This document shows, piece by piece, positions 43,714 to 59,200 of a stretch of DNA of 64,000 bases. Position numbers and translations under genes: made by a program. The stretch comes from Patella vulgata (lineage: Eukaryota; Mollusca; Gastropoda; Patellidae). Every line of letters starts with the position of its first letter. The first letter of the stretch is position 1. The stretch spans positions 75,356,767 to 75,420,766 of the forward strand of contig NC_065882.2 of NCBI RefSeq assembly GCF_932274485.2, in the 5' to 3' direction. Under the pieces are notes generated by a model. The model did not search any database. It was not told the origin of the DNA and was given only the letters and a program-made list of their open reading frames with translations.

Positions 43714-46700
43714 GGTTTAAGTCCACTCCACACAAACTAGGTCATTTTGGAACTAACACATACTTCAATTTTATTTGAATAATTTGCTTGCGTGTGGGGG
43801 TCTTTAGCAGTAGGAGGAAACCGGAGGACCCGGAGACAACCCATGAGGTTGGACAGACGACCCTACTACAACAAGGGAATCGAACCCCAAGCTACATTGA
43901 AACATCAGTAGGCACCTTGATGTTTGGTAACCCTACTCATTAGCTTGATAATGTTGAGAGAATACTCTTCGAAATGTCGTCCAAATAAATAAGCAGTTCT
44001 TTTTTATAAGTATGTGTTGTAGTTTATTGCTCTGTCCAGGTACTAAATGCCTCTCAAATATTACTTATATTTGTATTAGATCCTTAGGTCTCCAGTCTCC
44101 GTGAAAATGACAAAGGCTTAAAGTAGTTTTATGTACATACCATTCTATGTTTGAGAGTATCCTCAAGTTCATTTTTCAGTGATCCTGTATAAAATAATGT
44201 AAAAAATTACAATACCATTTCTTCTAAAGAACCTAAAGATGGCAGCCTATGTTTTGAAAGCAGTTTTCTTGAAATCAAATTAAGATGTATTACAATGTAG
44301 ATTTAACTAAACAATTTTTTCAAACTTATAAAATAAGTAATATCTTTTTTACCAGACAAATTCTCAGAATCCAGAGATCTTGAAGGTGATCTGAAAAAGA
44401 ACAAAACAGCATTTAATTTTGCTACATAAAAATGTCCTTATTTAAATAATAAACAGTATGGATTAATCATAAAGTGTGGAATAAAAAATGTAGGTTGTTT
44501 TTGTATTAAAAGTTGCTATTTTGATCAGATGGTTCAGGAGATCTAATCATCAATAGTACAGTTTGTCAGACATTATTGTTCAATACATCAAGGTTTATTT
44601 TCTGTGAATATGGATAACGTTGGTTTATGCTAGGTTCACGCTATCAGGTCTCATCATATATTGAGGTCACTCGTAGCCATTGTGTTGATCGTATCTAAAC
44701 ATATCCGAACGTATCTGTACGAACCAAACTGTGGACTCAATCGGGAAAATCCTATCGCAACGCATAAGCAAAAAGCCTTTAACTTTTACATTAGGCCGGA
44801 ATCATCCATAATCATGATAATCAGTCTGAATCCTTTAATAAAAGGGAGGCTACTTTTGTATTCAAATATTTAACCTTTCAATGTTCCTTGTGTTTAGATT
44901 TCTGTTTCAATTGGCTTGTTTCGATCTTCTGTTTGTTTTGTGTTAGTCCTAAATTAAAGCCAGCTATAGTTACCTGTCATAGTTGGAGCCATTCAGAACA
45001 AGTCGAGGTATAGCACTGTGATTCTCTGTTTTATTATGGCTGACATCATTTAACCTCCTTTGTAATAATTCATTTTCTGCTTCTCTAGAGAAAATAAAAA
45101 AAAACAGAACAAAATTACAAGCCACTGTTGTCTAACTCAATTATATTGTGTATGAGTCAAATCATTTGTCCCTTATTGATAGATTGTATATCTCAATATA
45201 TTTTGATGGCCCTGGAGATATGAATAATTTTTTAAATTGGTCAACAAGATCATTTTTCTGACTGTTCAATAAATCAAAGTTAACATTTTGATGAGATAGT
45301 CATAAAAATCTACATTATGATAATCAAGATAAGCCAAATGCATGATAATTTTGAGTAAAGTCATGAGAGCATTCAGTCATTTTTCCTCTCAAACAATCAT
45401 AAGACATCTCTGTATGACCTTTGACAAAATAGTAGTATTTTGTTGTGATATATAGCCTGTATATATCTTCTTAACTCTTTCACCATTTGGGGATCACGGT
45501 GGCTCTGTGGATAAGACGCTGGTTCGCTAGTCTGGAGGTCGGGTGTTTGATCCCTGCATTGGTCGAGAAAGTTCATCTAGATTTTCTGGCGTGGTTCCCC
45601 CTTGTCAGTGTTGCAGGATGGAGGGTCTGACAAGCAAAGCTGTCTAGTCGTTTGGTTGGGACGTAAAACCGAGGTCCCATGTACACATTGGCATGCACGT
45701 AAAAGATCCCTTGACAGTTGGAATTCGATATAAGAGAAGGCCGTAGTGCTGCTGTCCGGGCAAAATTTCCCTCATAGCACACTGTATGGTGTATGCCTGT
45801 CTTCATTAGCCCAGTTCGGAGCAAAACAGTAGGACATTAAACCACATTTCATTTCATGTCTTTCACCACATTTCATGGTAACTTTAATTTCTCACACAGC
45901 CAGAAACATTTAATTTCGATTTATATACCATGAATTCAGATCAATACCATGCCATTCAAAGTAGTAGGATAACCAGAACATATTTTGAAAAATTTACATA
46001 CTTTTGTTGATAATCCTCTTTGGTTTCATTTAATTCTTTTTCTAGGAAGACAATTGTCTGGTCTTTGCTATCAATTTCTTCCATTAAACTATGAAGTTCT
46101 TCTTTCATTTGACTCAATTCTTCTCCCGCATCCTGAAGAGATTTCTAGAGAAAAAAATAAATTAAGGAATTATTTGACTCAAGTAAAAAAAAAAGTGGAA
46201 AATCCAAGTTCTCTACAAAAACAAAATTGAAGTCGAAATTAAAGATTCTTTTTATTATGTAACTTTAAGACTGTATTTTATAGTTCCTAATAAGCACTAA
46301 ATCCCTTAAATATCAGGAAACAATGAGGCAGACGTCCAAAATGGTAATGTATTAAAATTATCAATACTCCAATCTCTTAAAAATTACTGCAACTGAAAAT
46401 CATGGTTAAAATCACCACTGCATGCTACCATGGTTATATTTACCACTGTGTGATATAGCATGGTCATATTTACCAATGTGTGATATAGCATGGTTAAATT
46501 TACCACTGTGTGATATAGCATGGTTATATTTACCACTGTGTGATATAGCATGGTCATATTTACCACTGTGTGATATAGCATGGTTAAATTTACCACTGTG
46601 TGATATAGCATGGTCATATTTACCACTGTGTGATATAGCATGGTCATATTTACCACTGTGTGATATAGCATGGTCATATTTACCACTGTGTGATATAGCA

Positions 46701-49700
46701 TGGTTATATTTACCACTGTGTGATATAGCATGGTCATATTTACCACTGTGTGATATAGCATGGTCATATTTACCACTGTGTGATATAGCATGGTTATATT
46801 TACCACTGTGTGATATAGCATGGTTAAAATTACCACTGCATGCTACCATGGTTATATTTACCACTGTGTGATATAGCATGGTTAAATTTTCCACTGTATA
46901 CAGTTAAAAATTACCACTGTAAACATTACCACTGTGTAATACCATTGTAAAAATTACAACTGTCTGATACCATTTTTATAATTACCAATGATATCATGTT
47001 TAGATTTACCACCGTATGATACCATTCTTAAATATACTATTGTTTTAAGATTTTAATTTACAATATATTTTAAGAGATTGTGTAAATATAATGTTCCTCT
47101 CTAGAATTATACAAATGTCTTTGAATATACTATTTCATATCTGAAAAACATTTATACTGCATACATTGCATAGATACATGTAAAATTAAACAAATTTATC
47201 AAGATGATAAAAAAAGCAACAGATTTTGTTATAGATATATACAAGTACACCTAGAATCATTAATATGTTAAAAGCCTGCATTTAGAACATTTAATAATAA
47301 CAATCCGTAATCAATAAATCCAAAATAAAATTAAAATAGCCAAAATGACAAGAAGGACTGATAGAAACCTCCCAAGAAACGTTACTTGACAAACAGCCAT
47401 GCAAATTATTGGCAGAATATATGTGAAACCATAGAAATATTCATTCAGAATCGGACAGATTAAAATGATAATATAGAGTAATAGAACCCTCGACCCCAAT
47501 CTGATTAAAATACAGATCTATATTTCATTTCATTTTTTTATATGTTCCATGGCCTACACTACATAAAGATCTGACTGGTTGTAGTGGAAGGTCGCGTCAC
47601 GGGTTGTAAAAGAGGCTATTGACCCTATGACATCAGATATTGATTAATCAATCAGAGTTGAGATTTCTAGTGGTTTATCCACAGTTCCATGCATCGTGCA
47701 CCAAGAACTCACTGTAACAGACCGTTTCATTGGCTAATCCCTCACTTCAACCAGAACACAGGCTATATAACAACTCTTCCAGATCCTAATGTTGTGAAGA
47801 CAAGTACAACAAAATTTTGAACTATAAAAAATGAAACGAAACAGGATCTGTGTTTTAATCAGATTGAAACCTCCGAGTAAAGTTAAATGGACAAATTGAC
47901 AAAAAATTAATGAGAAGCTTGGCAGATTAAACAGCATCATGACACAGCCACATGAAAACAGTTCACAACATAGAAATAATCTTTCAGAATCCTGTATATA
48001 AAAATGATATTTCCATATTACCCCTAATCCTGAAGAATTATCAGGAAAAACTGCATCATTTAAATCCTATTTAATAAAATAATCATTTCTAATATATAAT
48101 TAAGTTACATGTCGTCGATTTCAGTTCAAAAGGTTGTATCTGAAATATTTTACAAAATTGCTTCTTCAGAATCAGTTGTCCTATTTCTAAGCCTTATTTC
48201 AGTTCTTAGTTCAGTCCACGATGTTTACCCCGATACCTGTTATACAAATGGTCACACACACACTTTTTTATAGAAATATTTCAGAAAATCGTCAGAAATA
48301 AGATATTTTGACATGACGTTATTATTTGATGGCTACAGATCGAGATAAGAACAGAACCCAATTTCAAACGCATAATTCTCAATACTTAAATATATCAGAT
48401 TCGTCCGTTCGCCAGAAGCGCAACAAATTTACCTTAAACCCAGATATGACCTTTTGATTCTGCAAGCGACAGTATGGATTGGCAAAAGAATCTAGGTGGC
48501 ATCTTGCGTCTGCTCCCAGTCCAACCAAGTTACCTACCCTTGGAAATAGGTAGGTTATAACAATTACATTATTAAATGATCAAAACTAAACACCATACCA
48601 AATGTTTCATAACAATCTTGCAAAGAAATTTTATCGATCAATTTATATTTGTGAAAAAGATCTGGTATTTGTACCTAAATCTTGGTTCTTTGATTTTACA
48701 AATTTCAGTACGAATACAAAGGCTCACCTCTTTCAGCCTACTGATAGTTAATTCTTGTTTATGTTGATTTTCTTTGGCCTTGTTTAATTCTGACTGTAAC
48801 TGCTGAATCTGTTTCTGATATTTTTCAATTTCTCTTTTAGGACTCAAACCAGATCTATGTTGAAGAAAATTGATTGAATCAGAATTATATTTTTAATCAC
48901 AAGTCATATTTTACAAGCCATATTCTTTCTTTATTCTCAAATGCATTAAAAGCAAATCCAAGAATAAGCCCAGTTTGTCTCACTGTTGGGACTTAGATGG
49001 TATAGGAGATATTCTATACATGACATGTCTGTAACTTCCAGGACTGTAGTGCTTCCAGAAAGAGAGAGAGAGATGGGGTTAAATGTCCACTCGACACAAA
49101 CTAGTTCCTTTCGGGACTAACATATGGTTCAATTTTATTTCAATAATTTGATTGTGCGTAGTGGTGTTTAGCAGTGGGAGGAAACTGGAGGACCCGGAGA
49201 AAACCTACGTTGGACAGACAGCCCTACTCCTTGTCACGTACAGCCGGGGAATCGAAACCACGCCAGCTGACTCAATGACTGACTTAATGATACAATGCAC
49301 ACGCGCTTACCATTCGGCCATCCAACCCCCCTTGCTTTCAGTAAAGTATTAGTGATAACCTTTTATTAAAGAGTCCCACAATAAATCATTTCTGGTTCCA
49401 TCTTGCATCATATATATTGGAACACTATATTTTATTCCATAAATGTTGCATCAAGTTTCTCTCTTTCCCAACATTATGTATCAAGCATTTATACAGTAAA
49501 ATATTTGCCAGGTATTCAATGGCATACGTGGAGTTTGTGCCATCGGGAACCGTTTTTAACTTTGTCTTGCCCTGCACTCATAACATCTTACACTGTAAGT
49601 AATTGTCTGTGATATCACTTTGGTGGAAGCGGACGTTAAATAAAGCTATTTCACACACTCTGTAAGCAGTATTTTACCGGACAAAATAAAATTGTGTTGG

Positions 49701-52700
49701 ACCTATTGTACACTTCTTCTGTCCATCCATACTGAAAAACAAGTCTTTATGCAGTAGACCTAAATAGCTTCCTGGGTAGGATCACTTTACAAAAGCATGT
49801 ATTTCAAACAAAGTAAATATAAAAATAAACTTGGTATAATCTATAAGTATCTTACTGTGATTTATTTTGTTTTATTTCTTCTGTTTCTCGTTTTAATTTA
49901 TTCATCTCTTCTGTAGTTCGTTTTTTACTACCTTCTGCTAGTTTTAACTGACCACTCAACAACTGAACTTGTTTCTGAAAACCATCTCTTTCTTTCTTTA
50001 TTTTCTGTATATCTTCTTTTCCTCCTGAATTACAAAAAAAGAGAAAGAATAATGGCGGCACTTGTTTATTATCTAAGTAATTTTGCTTGACGATATTAAT
50101 GATCAATCTACAATCGTTAGACACAATTTAGGCTATTTCTTGTCAGAACTTCAAACATTCATATGGTTTCAATGAGTAAGCATGACTTGCATAGTTATGA
50201 TCTACACATTCGTACAGGAAAATCTTTATACAATTTAAAAGACAAGGGGGGGATAATCGGCTGAATGTTCTGTATAATTCTTGAGAAGTCCAAGATCATT
50301 TTTATGAAACACAATCATTGGTTTTCCTCTCCTACATTTATGGAAATAACGCCGTGAATACCACAAAAATAAAAAGACATTGGCATAAATGATTTTATAT
50401 AAGAGTCAAAAATTGTTGTTTTTATGTGACTTTTGAAATAACACTATAAGTAACAAAAAGTATAAAAGACAAATTTTCCTACCATTTTGACTATTTTTAG
50501 CTTGGTTTAATTCTCTGTGTAATCTTTGATTATCTTCTTCTAATTTATTAAAGTCTTGTAGAAGCTGATCAAACTCATCTTGTAAACTACAATGTTGTCG
50601 TCTGGTTCTGAAAAATTAAATAAATAAGTGTACAAGTCCATTTGCATGGCTCAATTTTGCTTATTCGTCATTTTGACTTCTTCATATGTTTACAATTGGT
50701 TATGATAGAACTTTATGATGGACTTTTTATAAAATTAATTTATGCTCACCACATAATTTGTCAATTTTTTTACCACTGTATGACTTTTTTTTACAGTTCT
50801 AGGAACAGCACTGGGAGGACTGATGTAGACAGTGCCAGAAAAGGAAGGGAAATCTTTATTAATGGTCAGAACCAGATTTGATGATCAGAGGACTGTGCTT
50901 TATTATATGGACAGTAAGAGGAATACCAATCAGAGGACAGATGGTTTATTACATGGACAATGCCAGAAACAGATGGTTTATTACATGGACAGTGCCAGGA
51001 ACAGATGGTTTATTACATGGACAGTACCAGGTATAACAATGGGAGGACAGATGTTTTTTTTTACATGGACACAGGACAGTGCCAGGAATAGCACACGAAG
51101 GACAGATCCTTCATACTTTTAGCTGATTTTAAACAAGTTGTATTTTCATGCTCTAAAATATTACAAATAAATCAATGTACCTTTCTAGTTCATCCTTCAT
51201 AGCTGGTTCACCATATCCATCTTCAATAACTTGTTTTAATCTGTTATTTTCCTAATAAAAGTAAAATATGAGTTAAACAACAGTTAATAATGCACAAATG
51301 ATAAAATATCTGTCATTATAATTAACAATCTGAAGATCTTAGCTGGTTTAAAAAACATAATTTTCGATTTTTTTGAGATTTGACTATGTTGTGCCGTGAG
51401 AGGTATCCATTTGAGTCCATTAACCACCAAGATATAGATGTTTTCAGTTTCATTCATTCCTAAATATTACAGGTTCACTGGATGCTCTAGCAGTGCTTGG
51501 ATTTAAGATAATGGAGTGAATCTAGTGTTTTTTTTAATCTGATATGTGACCCATTACATTGAAATGGGTAGTGAGTCACATATGCCTTTATTGTGCTAGC
51601 ACTCATAATAAAAATGTAAAGATAACTGTTAGTGAAATTGTTAGTATTAAATTTTGGTTGCTACGGAAATTTTATCTTTCAATAACTCATTTTCCACTTT
51701 GATTTTCTAAAGGTCTCTTGAAATTCTCTCTCCAATTAACCTGAACGTATTTGGCAATATCTCTCCAACTGACCTGGATGTATTTGGCGATATCTCGGCT
51801 ATTGAACATGATATGGAGTCGGGAATGGTACCCAAAATGAAGCTTGGGCCCCAAGGAATGTTATTATGTGCATTTCTCAATATGCCCAAATTGTTACTTA
51901 CTACCCATTTCGATGTGATGGGTCACTATTATAAAATCTGATTTTGTTATGATCATATATTATGAGTTTTATCTGTGGCTAATAAAAAGTAATACACCCT
52001 TGATGCCTTATAATTATTACCTTATTAACAGCATCTAGTTTTTTATTTAGGGTAGAATTTGTCTCTGATAATTTACCATTAGCTGATGTCAATAATTCTA
52101 CTTTATCTTCTAATAAATCATAACCTGGTTGTTTATAGATTAATTCACTATTAACCTACAAAAACAATCATTAGAAATCTGAATTCAAATATCGATTTTT
52201 CCTTTTAGATTATTTCTTAAATCATTGATTTCCACCCCTCGCATCATCTTCAACTATCTGTTTCAATTGATGGACCTTAATGTGCTTTTCGGTTAATGAT
52301 CTATTCTCAAATGATGGCCCAGATTTTGCTTTAAGGTTAATGATCTATTTCAAATGATGACCCTGATTGTGCCTTTCAGTTAATGATCTATTTCAAATGA
52401 TTGCCCTGATTGCAGATTTCAGTTAATGATCTATTTCCAATGATGGCCCTGATTGCACCTTTCAGTTAATGATCTATTTCAAATAATAGCCCTGATTGCA
52501 CCTTTCAGTTAATGGTCTATTTTAAATGATAGCTCTGATTGTGCCTTTCAGTTAATGATCTATTTTAAATGACACCCCTGATTGGACCTCTACATTAATG
52601 ATCTATTTCAAATGATATATCAAAATTTACTTACCAATAAATCTTCTTTCTGTTTGATAATATTATCTCTGACTTTTTCCAGGTCTAATATTCGTTCCCT

Positions 52701-53232
52701 AAAAAGTGAAATTTTTAATTTGCAACAGATATAAAAAAAAATTGCAAAAGACTTCTGAGCAATTTAGTGTCTCGGCTCGGCTCATTTCCAATATGATGCG
52801 TCTTGGGTCCTAATGATCTCAGGACATGTCTATTGCACAATAACACCCCTCTAAATGCAAAACAGGAAGTGTTTATCTCCTAAATATGCAATAAACATAA
52901 AGGGACATTCAAAATGGAAGAATAATGATTCATCTACCTGAGTGATTCATTTTCGTTTCTTAGTTGATCAACTTTCCCAGCTAAATGATCAGCATCATGC
53001 ATCTTGACAAAACTACCCTTGGACTGCAAAAATACAAAATTAAATCATAATAAACAATTCATCAATGAAATATCTAATGGTTTCATTCATAGCTTATAAC
53101 CTTGTTTCATCAGAGTTTTTTTCTATTAATCTGTCAGAAAATGGTGTTTCGAAAATTATGCTAGTTTTACAGCTAGTAAATTGAACAGAGTGTCCTGAAA
53201 CATTTCGGTCAATTTTTAACACAAGCAGTCAG

Positions 53233-53271
<39 letters not shown>

Positions 53272-56200
53272 GCATATGATTCAATTTTATTCCAATAATT
53301 TGCTTGCGCATAGGAGTGAGAGGAAACTGGAGGACCCAGAGAAAATCCACAAGAGAGAGAAATTCTGGGACTAACTTATGGTTCAATTTTATTTCAATAA
53401 TTTGCTTGCACGTAGGGGTCTTTAGGAATGGGGAGACACAAGCTTGGACAGGTGACCCTACTCCTTGTCAAGTACTACTGGGGGGAGGGGGGGGGGACTT
53501 GGAATGATTGCAGTAATGCAGCCGACCACTGCTATCTATTCTTCTTTGTTGTTTTAACTGACTCTGTATACAACTGTTAACATGTCCATAATCTTGGTTT
53601 TTTTTATAACTACATTGTATTGTCACTTTGTAAAGTGCTGGTGAACATGTTATATGAAAGGGTGCACTATAAATATGCCAAATAATGCAAAAATAGGTTG
53701 ACAAGTGACACAACATATGTTGAGCAGCCCACAAAGGTTGTCATATTTTTATTCTTTTATATAATGGGAGCATTTACAAGGTATCAACTAATAATTAAAA
53801 TTTTATAGGCTTCTGGTTCTGTCAACATTAAAACATTCAGATAATAACTTTTGTTGTTCAAGTTATTGGAAATCATTGAACATCAATTGATAACTTTATC
53901 CTCTAGAGCATCCACAAGCTATTGGATGACAGAGAGGCAGGGACATGATAATGTGGGCCTTCATCAAACATAGAGAGAATTGGGGTTTAGTGTCAACTTG
54001 ACACAAACTAGGTCATTTTGGGACTAACATATGGTTCAATAATTTGCTTGCACGTAGAGGTCTTTAACAGTAGAAGGAAACTGGAGGACTGGGAGAAAAC
54101 CAACGAGGTTGGACAAGCGACTCTACTCCTTGTCGCGTACAAACGGGGAATCGAAACCACGCCACTTGACTCAATTACAGACCTTCTGATTCAATGCGCA
54201 CGCATTAACCATTCACCCCCACAACCCAGTTTTCAACTAGAAAGTATCTCTGCATTTTTCAGCACGGTTTCTCTTGTCAGTGGTTCAGAATGGAGATCCT
54301 GACAAGAAACAGTACCTAGTTTTCTGGATGGGATGAAAAATATGGATTTGTGTACATGTTGGGTTGTTTACCCTGAATTAGTGGGATGATTTCTTTTTCA
54401 GAAAAATGTGAAAACTAGTAGTAAAGTATTTCTACAAATAGAAAATAAAAATTAGTTTAACTTTAAATTTTTTGCACGTAAATTGATTGATAGTTCTCTG
54501 TCAGTCTGTCAAGATTTGAAACCTAAGTCCTGTTCTCAAGTGTGTTGCTTCAAATGACCTACATTTTATCAATAAAGTTAATCTGTTAGTAATTCAGTCA
54601 AGCTGATCAATACAAACAATTCTTATAGAAAGATATAGAATGACATCTCTAGAACAATCAATACTAGGATTTGGTTTATTGTTGTCTACAGGTCTGAACA
54701 AGTTTAAAACAATAACTAAAATACTATTAAATAACTTCAAAAGCAATAAAATTTGTTTGTATTAAAAAAAAAACATTTAATCATAAAAAAATTTGAAAAC
54801 CCTGTTTAATAAATTAACATAAATGTGTTTAAAATGAAATTAAATGAAATGGGTTTCTGCTCCGACTGGGCTAATGGAGAAGGAAAATGGGTTGGAAAGT
54901 ACATATTAAAATAAAATTAATGTATATAAACTAATTTACATTCAATTTTTAAAATTTCAATTATAATTTCTAATAAATTATATTTGGTGAAATACGTAAG
55001 TAGTCCAAATTGAATGGCAGTTTAGTTAATCTAGACCTTTGTTATTTGTGGATTTTTAATTACTTCAACAATGATTCCAAATGACACTCTTCTTGACCAT
55101 AGAGAACCCCATATCAGGAACTGATTTTAAAATGTTCATTAAATATTGGATATAATGGACAGTAATGTAACAACATCAATATTAATAGAAGGACCAATAA
55201 TGAATTATAATTCATGCTTTTAATTTCTAAAATTATGGATAATATTGAATTAGAGCTATACATAAAATAAAGATGCATTATGTAAGAGCTAAATCTGCTT
55301 ATTGCAGATTAAAATGTTATATACATTATTATCTACACCCATGTAAAGCCCATAAACAACTCTCTAGAACATCAAAAAGCCGGGATAATGAATGGATTAG
55401 AACAATTGATCAATATAATCGGTTAACGTTTCTCAATAACAGGTCTAACAATCCAGATTTTGTTTTATATCATGACTACTGTAGTGTACTTGACAATCAG
55501 CTATTTCTAAACTTCAAACACTCATAACTTGGTTCAGTAATTTTATTAAAATTTTCAACAGATTCATTTTTCATTATCTACTTTTGAACTATTAAAGCAA
55601 GAACAAGTTTTCTTTTATTGAACACTTTTAATGATAGTTATTCACACCATGCTTTCTGTATTTCAAAATTTATTATTGCACCTATGTTTTTTTTTTGCTT
55701 TAAAATCAAGACATTTGTGAAAGTTTTAATCAAAACACTTGATCTCCATTCTTTGGTTCAATAAATATTGATAAATGTGAACTTTAAGGGGTCTTTTATT
55801 CATAATTGATAAGCTACCATTGCATTCAAATAAAAATATTGTTTTGAAGAGTCAATGACATGTTGAATTAACACTTTAATATTTCTGTTGGTTGAATGAA
55901 GAAATTGATTATACAATCAAGGTACACCTATATATTATTTATAAATAGGCTTGCCATGTATTAAGATCAAATTACCTATATTGTTTGATTGAAAAAAATT
56001 GTGTCATGTAAATACTATACTATATAATATACAATAGACTGTGAACTCCGGTGACCTGATATTCGATACTCTTCAATCAGTACAATATTTGACATATCTG
56101 ATTGGTTTGTACATAACATTTATTAAGAACAGTTGTAAACATATTTGTAAAATATACTACGCGATCACATACTCTCTTGCACTACTGTAATATTATCTTA

Positions 56201-59200
56201 TACTATTTGTAAACTATATATATTTTTGATTATTAAAGACTTTTAAGGCAAAGTAAGAACACACAAAATATGTAGACTGGAATTATTTTTTTTTAAAATA
56301 TAAGTGAGAGATTCCCCCCCCCCCACCAATTAAGGAGAGAGAGAGAGAAATGGGGTTTAACGTCTACTCGACACAAACTAGGTCATTTCGGGACTAACAT
56401 ATGGTTTAATTTTATTTCAATACTTCGCTTGCGCGTAATCAATTAAGGAACTTAAGATACGTTATGTATCTGATGAAGGCCAACTGAGACCAAAACTTTA
56501 TACGATTAAACACCACTAATCGACACTGCTTCTGTGTCCCTCATTTATATGTTCTATTTTTTTTCTGATTCCCCCCCCCACCACCCCAGCATCTATAGTT
56601 CCTCAAGAAGCAGACTTTACATAGATGTCTTCCAAATGTAGAACCATACAGTTTTTAGCAGTTATTCTCCAGTTAACGACTTACATTATCTTTGAAATCA
56701 AGTCTAACAATATACTTACACTTTTTGTGAGGACATCTTTCTGGGTTTCCAGTAATTGCATCATTTGTTCATTTTCTGCCTTCTCTTGTAACAGACGACG
56801 ATTCTCAGCCTTCAATCTGGTAAAAATATAAATTATTTCAATAACATTAAGAACCATATGATTAGATATCATCCAAAAATACCATGTAGGTCTACAACCA
56901 TGTACGTTGGTTATTAAAGATTATAGAATTAGCATTTAACTCCTAGAAAGATGAGAGGTTTTCGTAATCTAGGATGGACATTCATTCAAACATGGCCACC
57001 AATTTATTAATCAAAATCCAAAGTTGAACATACATAGACTTGAGAATTTTTTTTATATACTATTCAAAAAAAGTAGGGGATATTTGATTTTGGGGGCATA
57101 ATACTAAAATATGCAAATGACTACGAAAAAAGTCACTATAGAACCTAACAGAAGAAACATTTCCAGTTACATATGACGCCCAAACGCACCAATAGCTACC
57201 GCATGGAATGCAGGTGATGCTTGGGATCATCATGGGGGTCCAACCCAAGATTTGCACGACTCTGACTTTGAATGTTACAGTCATTGTGGCATTGAATTCC
57301 AGGGTGGACACATCAGTTTAATTGATTTAGTGACCAGAAAACAAATTTTGATATGCGTCGGCTTACCCAAAATGAAAGGTTACGTGCCCTTGGCATGCTA
57401 CAGATCGGCACAACACAGGCGGTTGTGGCGCGGACGATGAATGTTTCTCAGTCTGTCATAAGCAGGCTATGGTCCAGATACCGTGATACACAATCTGTAC
57501 GGGACAGACCACGCTCAGGTCGACCAAGGGCGACAACTCAAGCCCAGGATCGATTTATCCGTACCTCGGCCTTGAGAAATCGTGTCATCACAGCAAATCA
57601 GATCAGCGCTCGTATTCAAACAGACACTGGTGTGAGAGTGAGTGGCCAGACGATTCGGAATCGACTGCATAGGGGTCACCTTCGCGCCCGACGTCCTCGC
57701 GTGATCCCTTGTTTGAGAGATCATCACATTCAGGCAAGACGTCGTTGGTGTAGGGATTGTCAACACTGGGATAATCGACGCTGGAGCAATGTGATGTTTT
57801 CAGATGAGTCAAGGTTCACTGTTGATTTTTTGGACAGACGTAGGAGGGTGTGGCGTCGTCGAAACGAGCGCTTCCAAGACGTTAACGTCATCAGATATGA
57901 TCGATTTGGGGGTGGTTCTGTTATTGTGTGGGGAGGCATCACTGTTGCTGGAAGAACGGCTTTACATGTTGTTGCAGGGCGTGTTACAGGCCAGTACTAC
58001 CGGGACAACATCTTGGCAGTCCATGTTGTGCCGTTCGCACGACGTCATGGCCGCCGTTTCATCTTCCAGGATGACAACGCAAGATGTCACAGGGCCAGGA
58101 TCGTTACAGGTTACCTCCAACAACAGAACATCACCACATTACCTTGGCCAGCACTGAGTCCCGACCTCTGCCCCATCGAGCATGTCTGGGACATGCTTGG
58201 ACAGAGGTTACGTCAACGTCAACAACGTCCTGCCAATGTCCAAGAACTTGCTGCTGCATTGCAACAGGAATGGGACAATCTGGACCAAAATGACCTTAGA
58301 CGTCTCATTAGGAGTATGCCACGTCGGATCAATGCCTGTTTGGCAAACAGAGGAGGATTTACCCGTTACTGACTTGGTTGTGATGCTGTGGTAACTTTGC
58401 TGTTTGACCCCGGGTATCATTTTACCCTTATAATGGTCAGTCTGTGCCTTACTTAGTCTAACGATCATTTGGAATAAATCGATGAATGTGAACTTCATTT
58501 CATTTTGTCATTTGTTTCTTCGTCAGTTTCATTAGGTGACTTTAATAACACTTAAAAATCAAATATCCCCTACTTTTTTTGAATAGTATATTTTGTCATA
58601 TTCATCAAGAGATTATATAATATTTTGTTATATCTATAAAGAGGTTATATAATATTTTGTATACCTATCTAGAGATTATATAATATTTTGTATACCTATC
58701 AAGAGATTATATAATATTTTGTTACATCTATCAAGAGATTATATAATATTTTGTATACCTATCAAGAGATTATATAATATTTTGTTACATCTATCAAGAG
58801 ATTATATAATATTTTGGTATACCTGTCAAGAGATTATATAATATTTTACCTATCAAGATCTTCCTCTCTTTCTGTAAGTTCTTCACATCTTGTATTACTT
58901 GTTCTTAATTCTTCTCTTAATCTTCCAATCTATTTACAAAATAATACCAACAACAATATTCTATTAATAAACAAGGTACTAACTATTGTCAGGATATCTG
59001 TTTTAAGGTCTGTCATTGAATCAACTGGAGTGGTTTTGATTCCCTGTTTGTACATGACAAGGAGAAGGTTCACCTATCCAAACTCGTGGGTTTTCTCTGG
59101 GTCCTGCGTTATCCTTCCACTGCTAAAAACCCCTACGTACAAACAAATTATTGAAATAAAATTGAACCATAAGTTAGTCCCGAAATGACATGGTTTGTGT

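Noticed and set aside
46384-46894. Three overlapping frames of about 150-160 codons with ten-residue repeats
   Set aside because: Produced by a 30 bp minisatellite in an intron; open on both strands at once, no start context or splice support.
48436-48545. Possible extra exon in intron 15 of the coiled-coil gene
   Set aside because: Exons 15 and 16 already join at phase 0; the segment has no clear acceptor/donor pair on the - strand.
57515-58498. Six other frames over the Tc1-like element
   Set aside because: Overlap the transposase in other phases and have no domain features.
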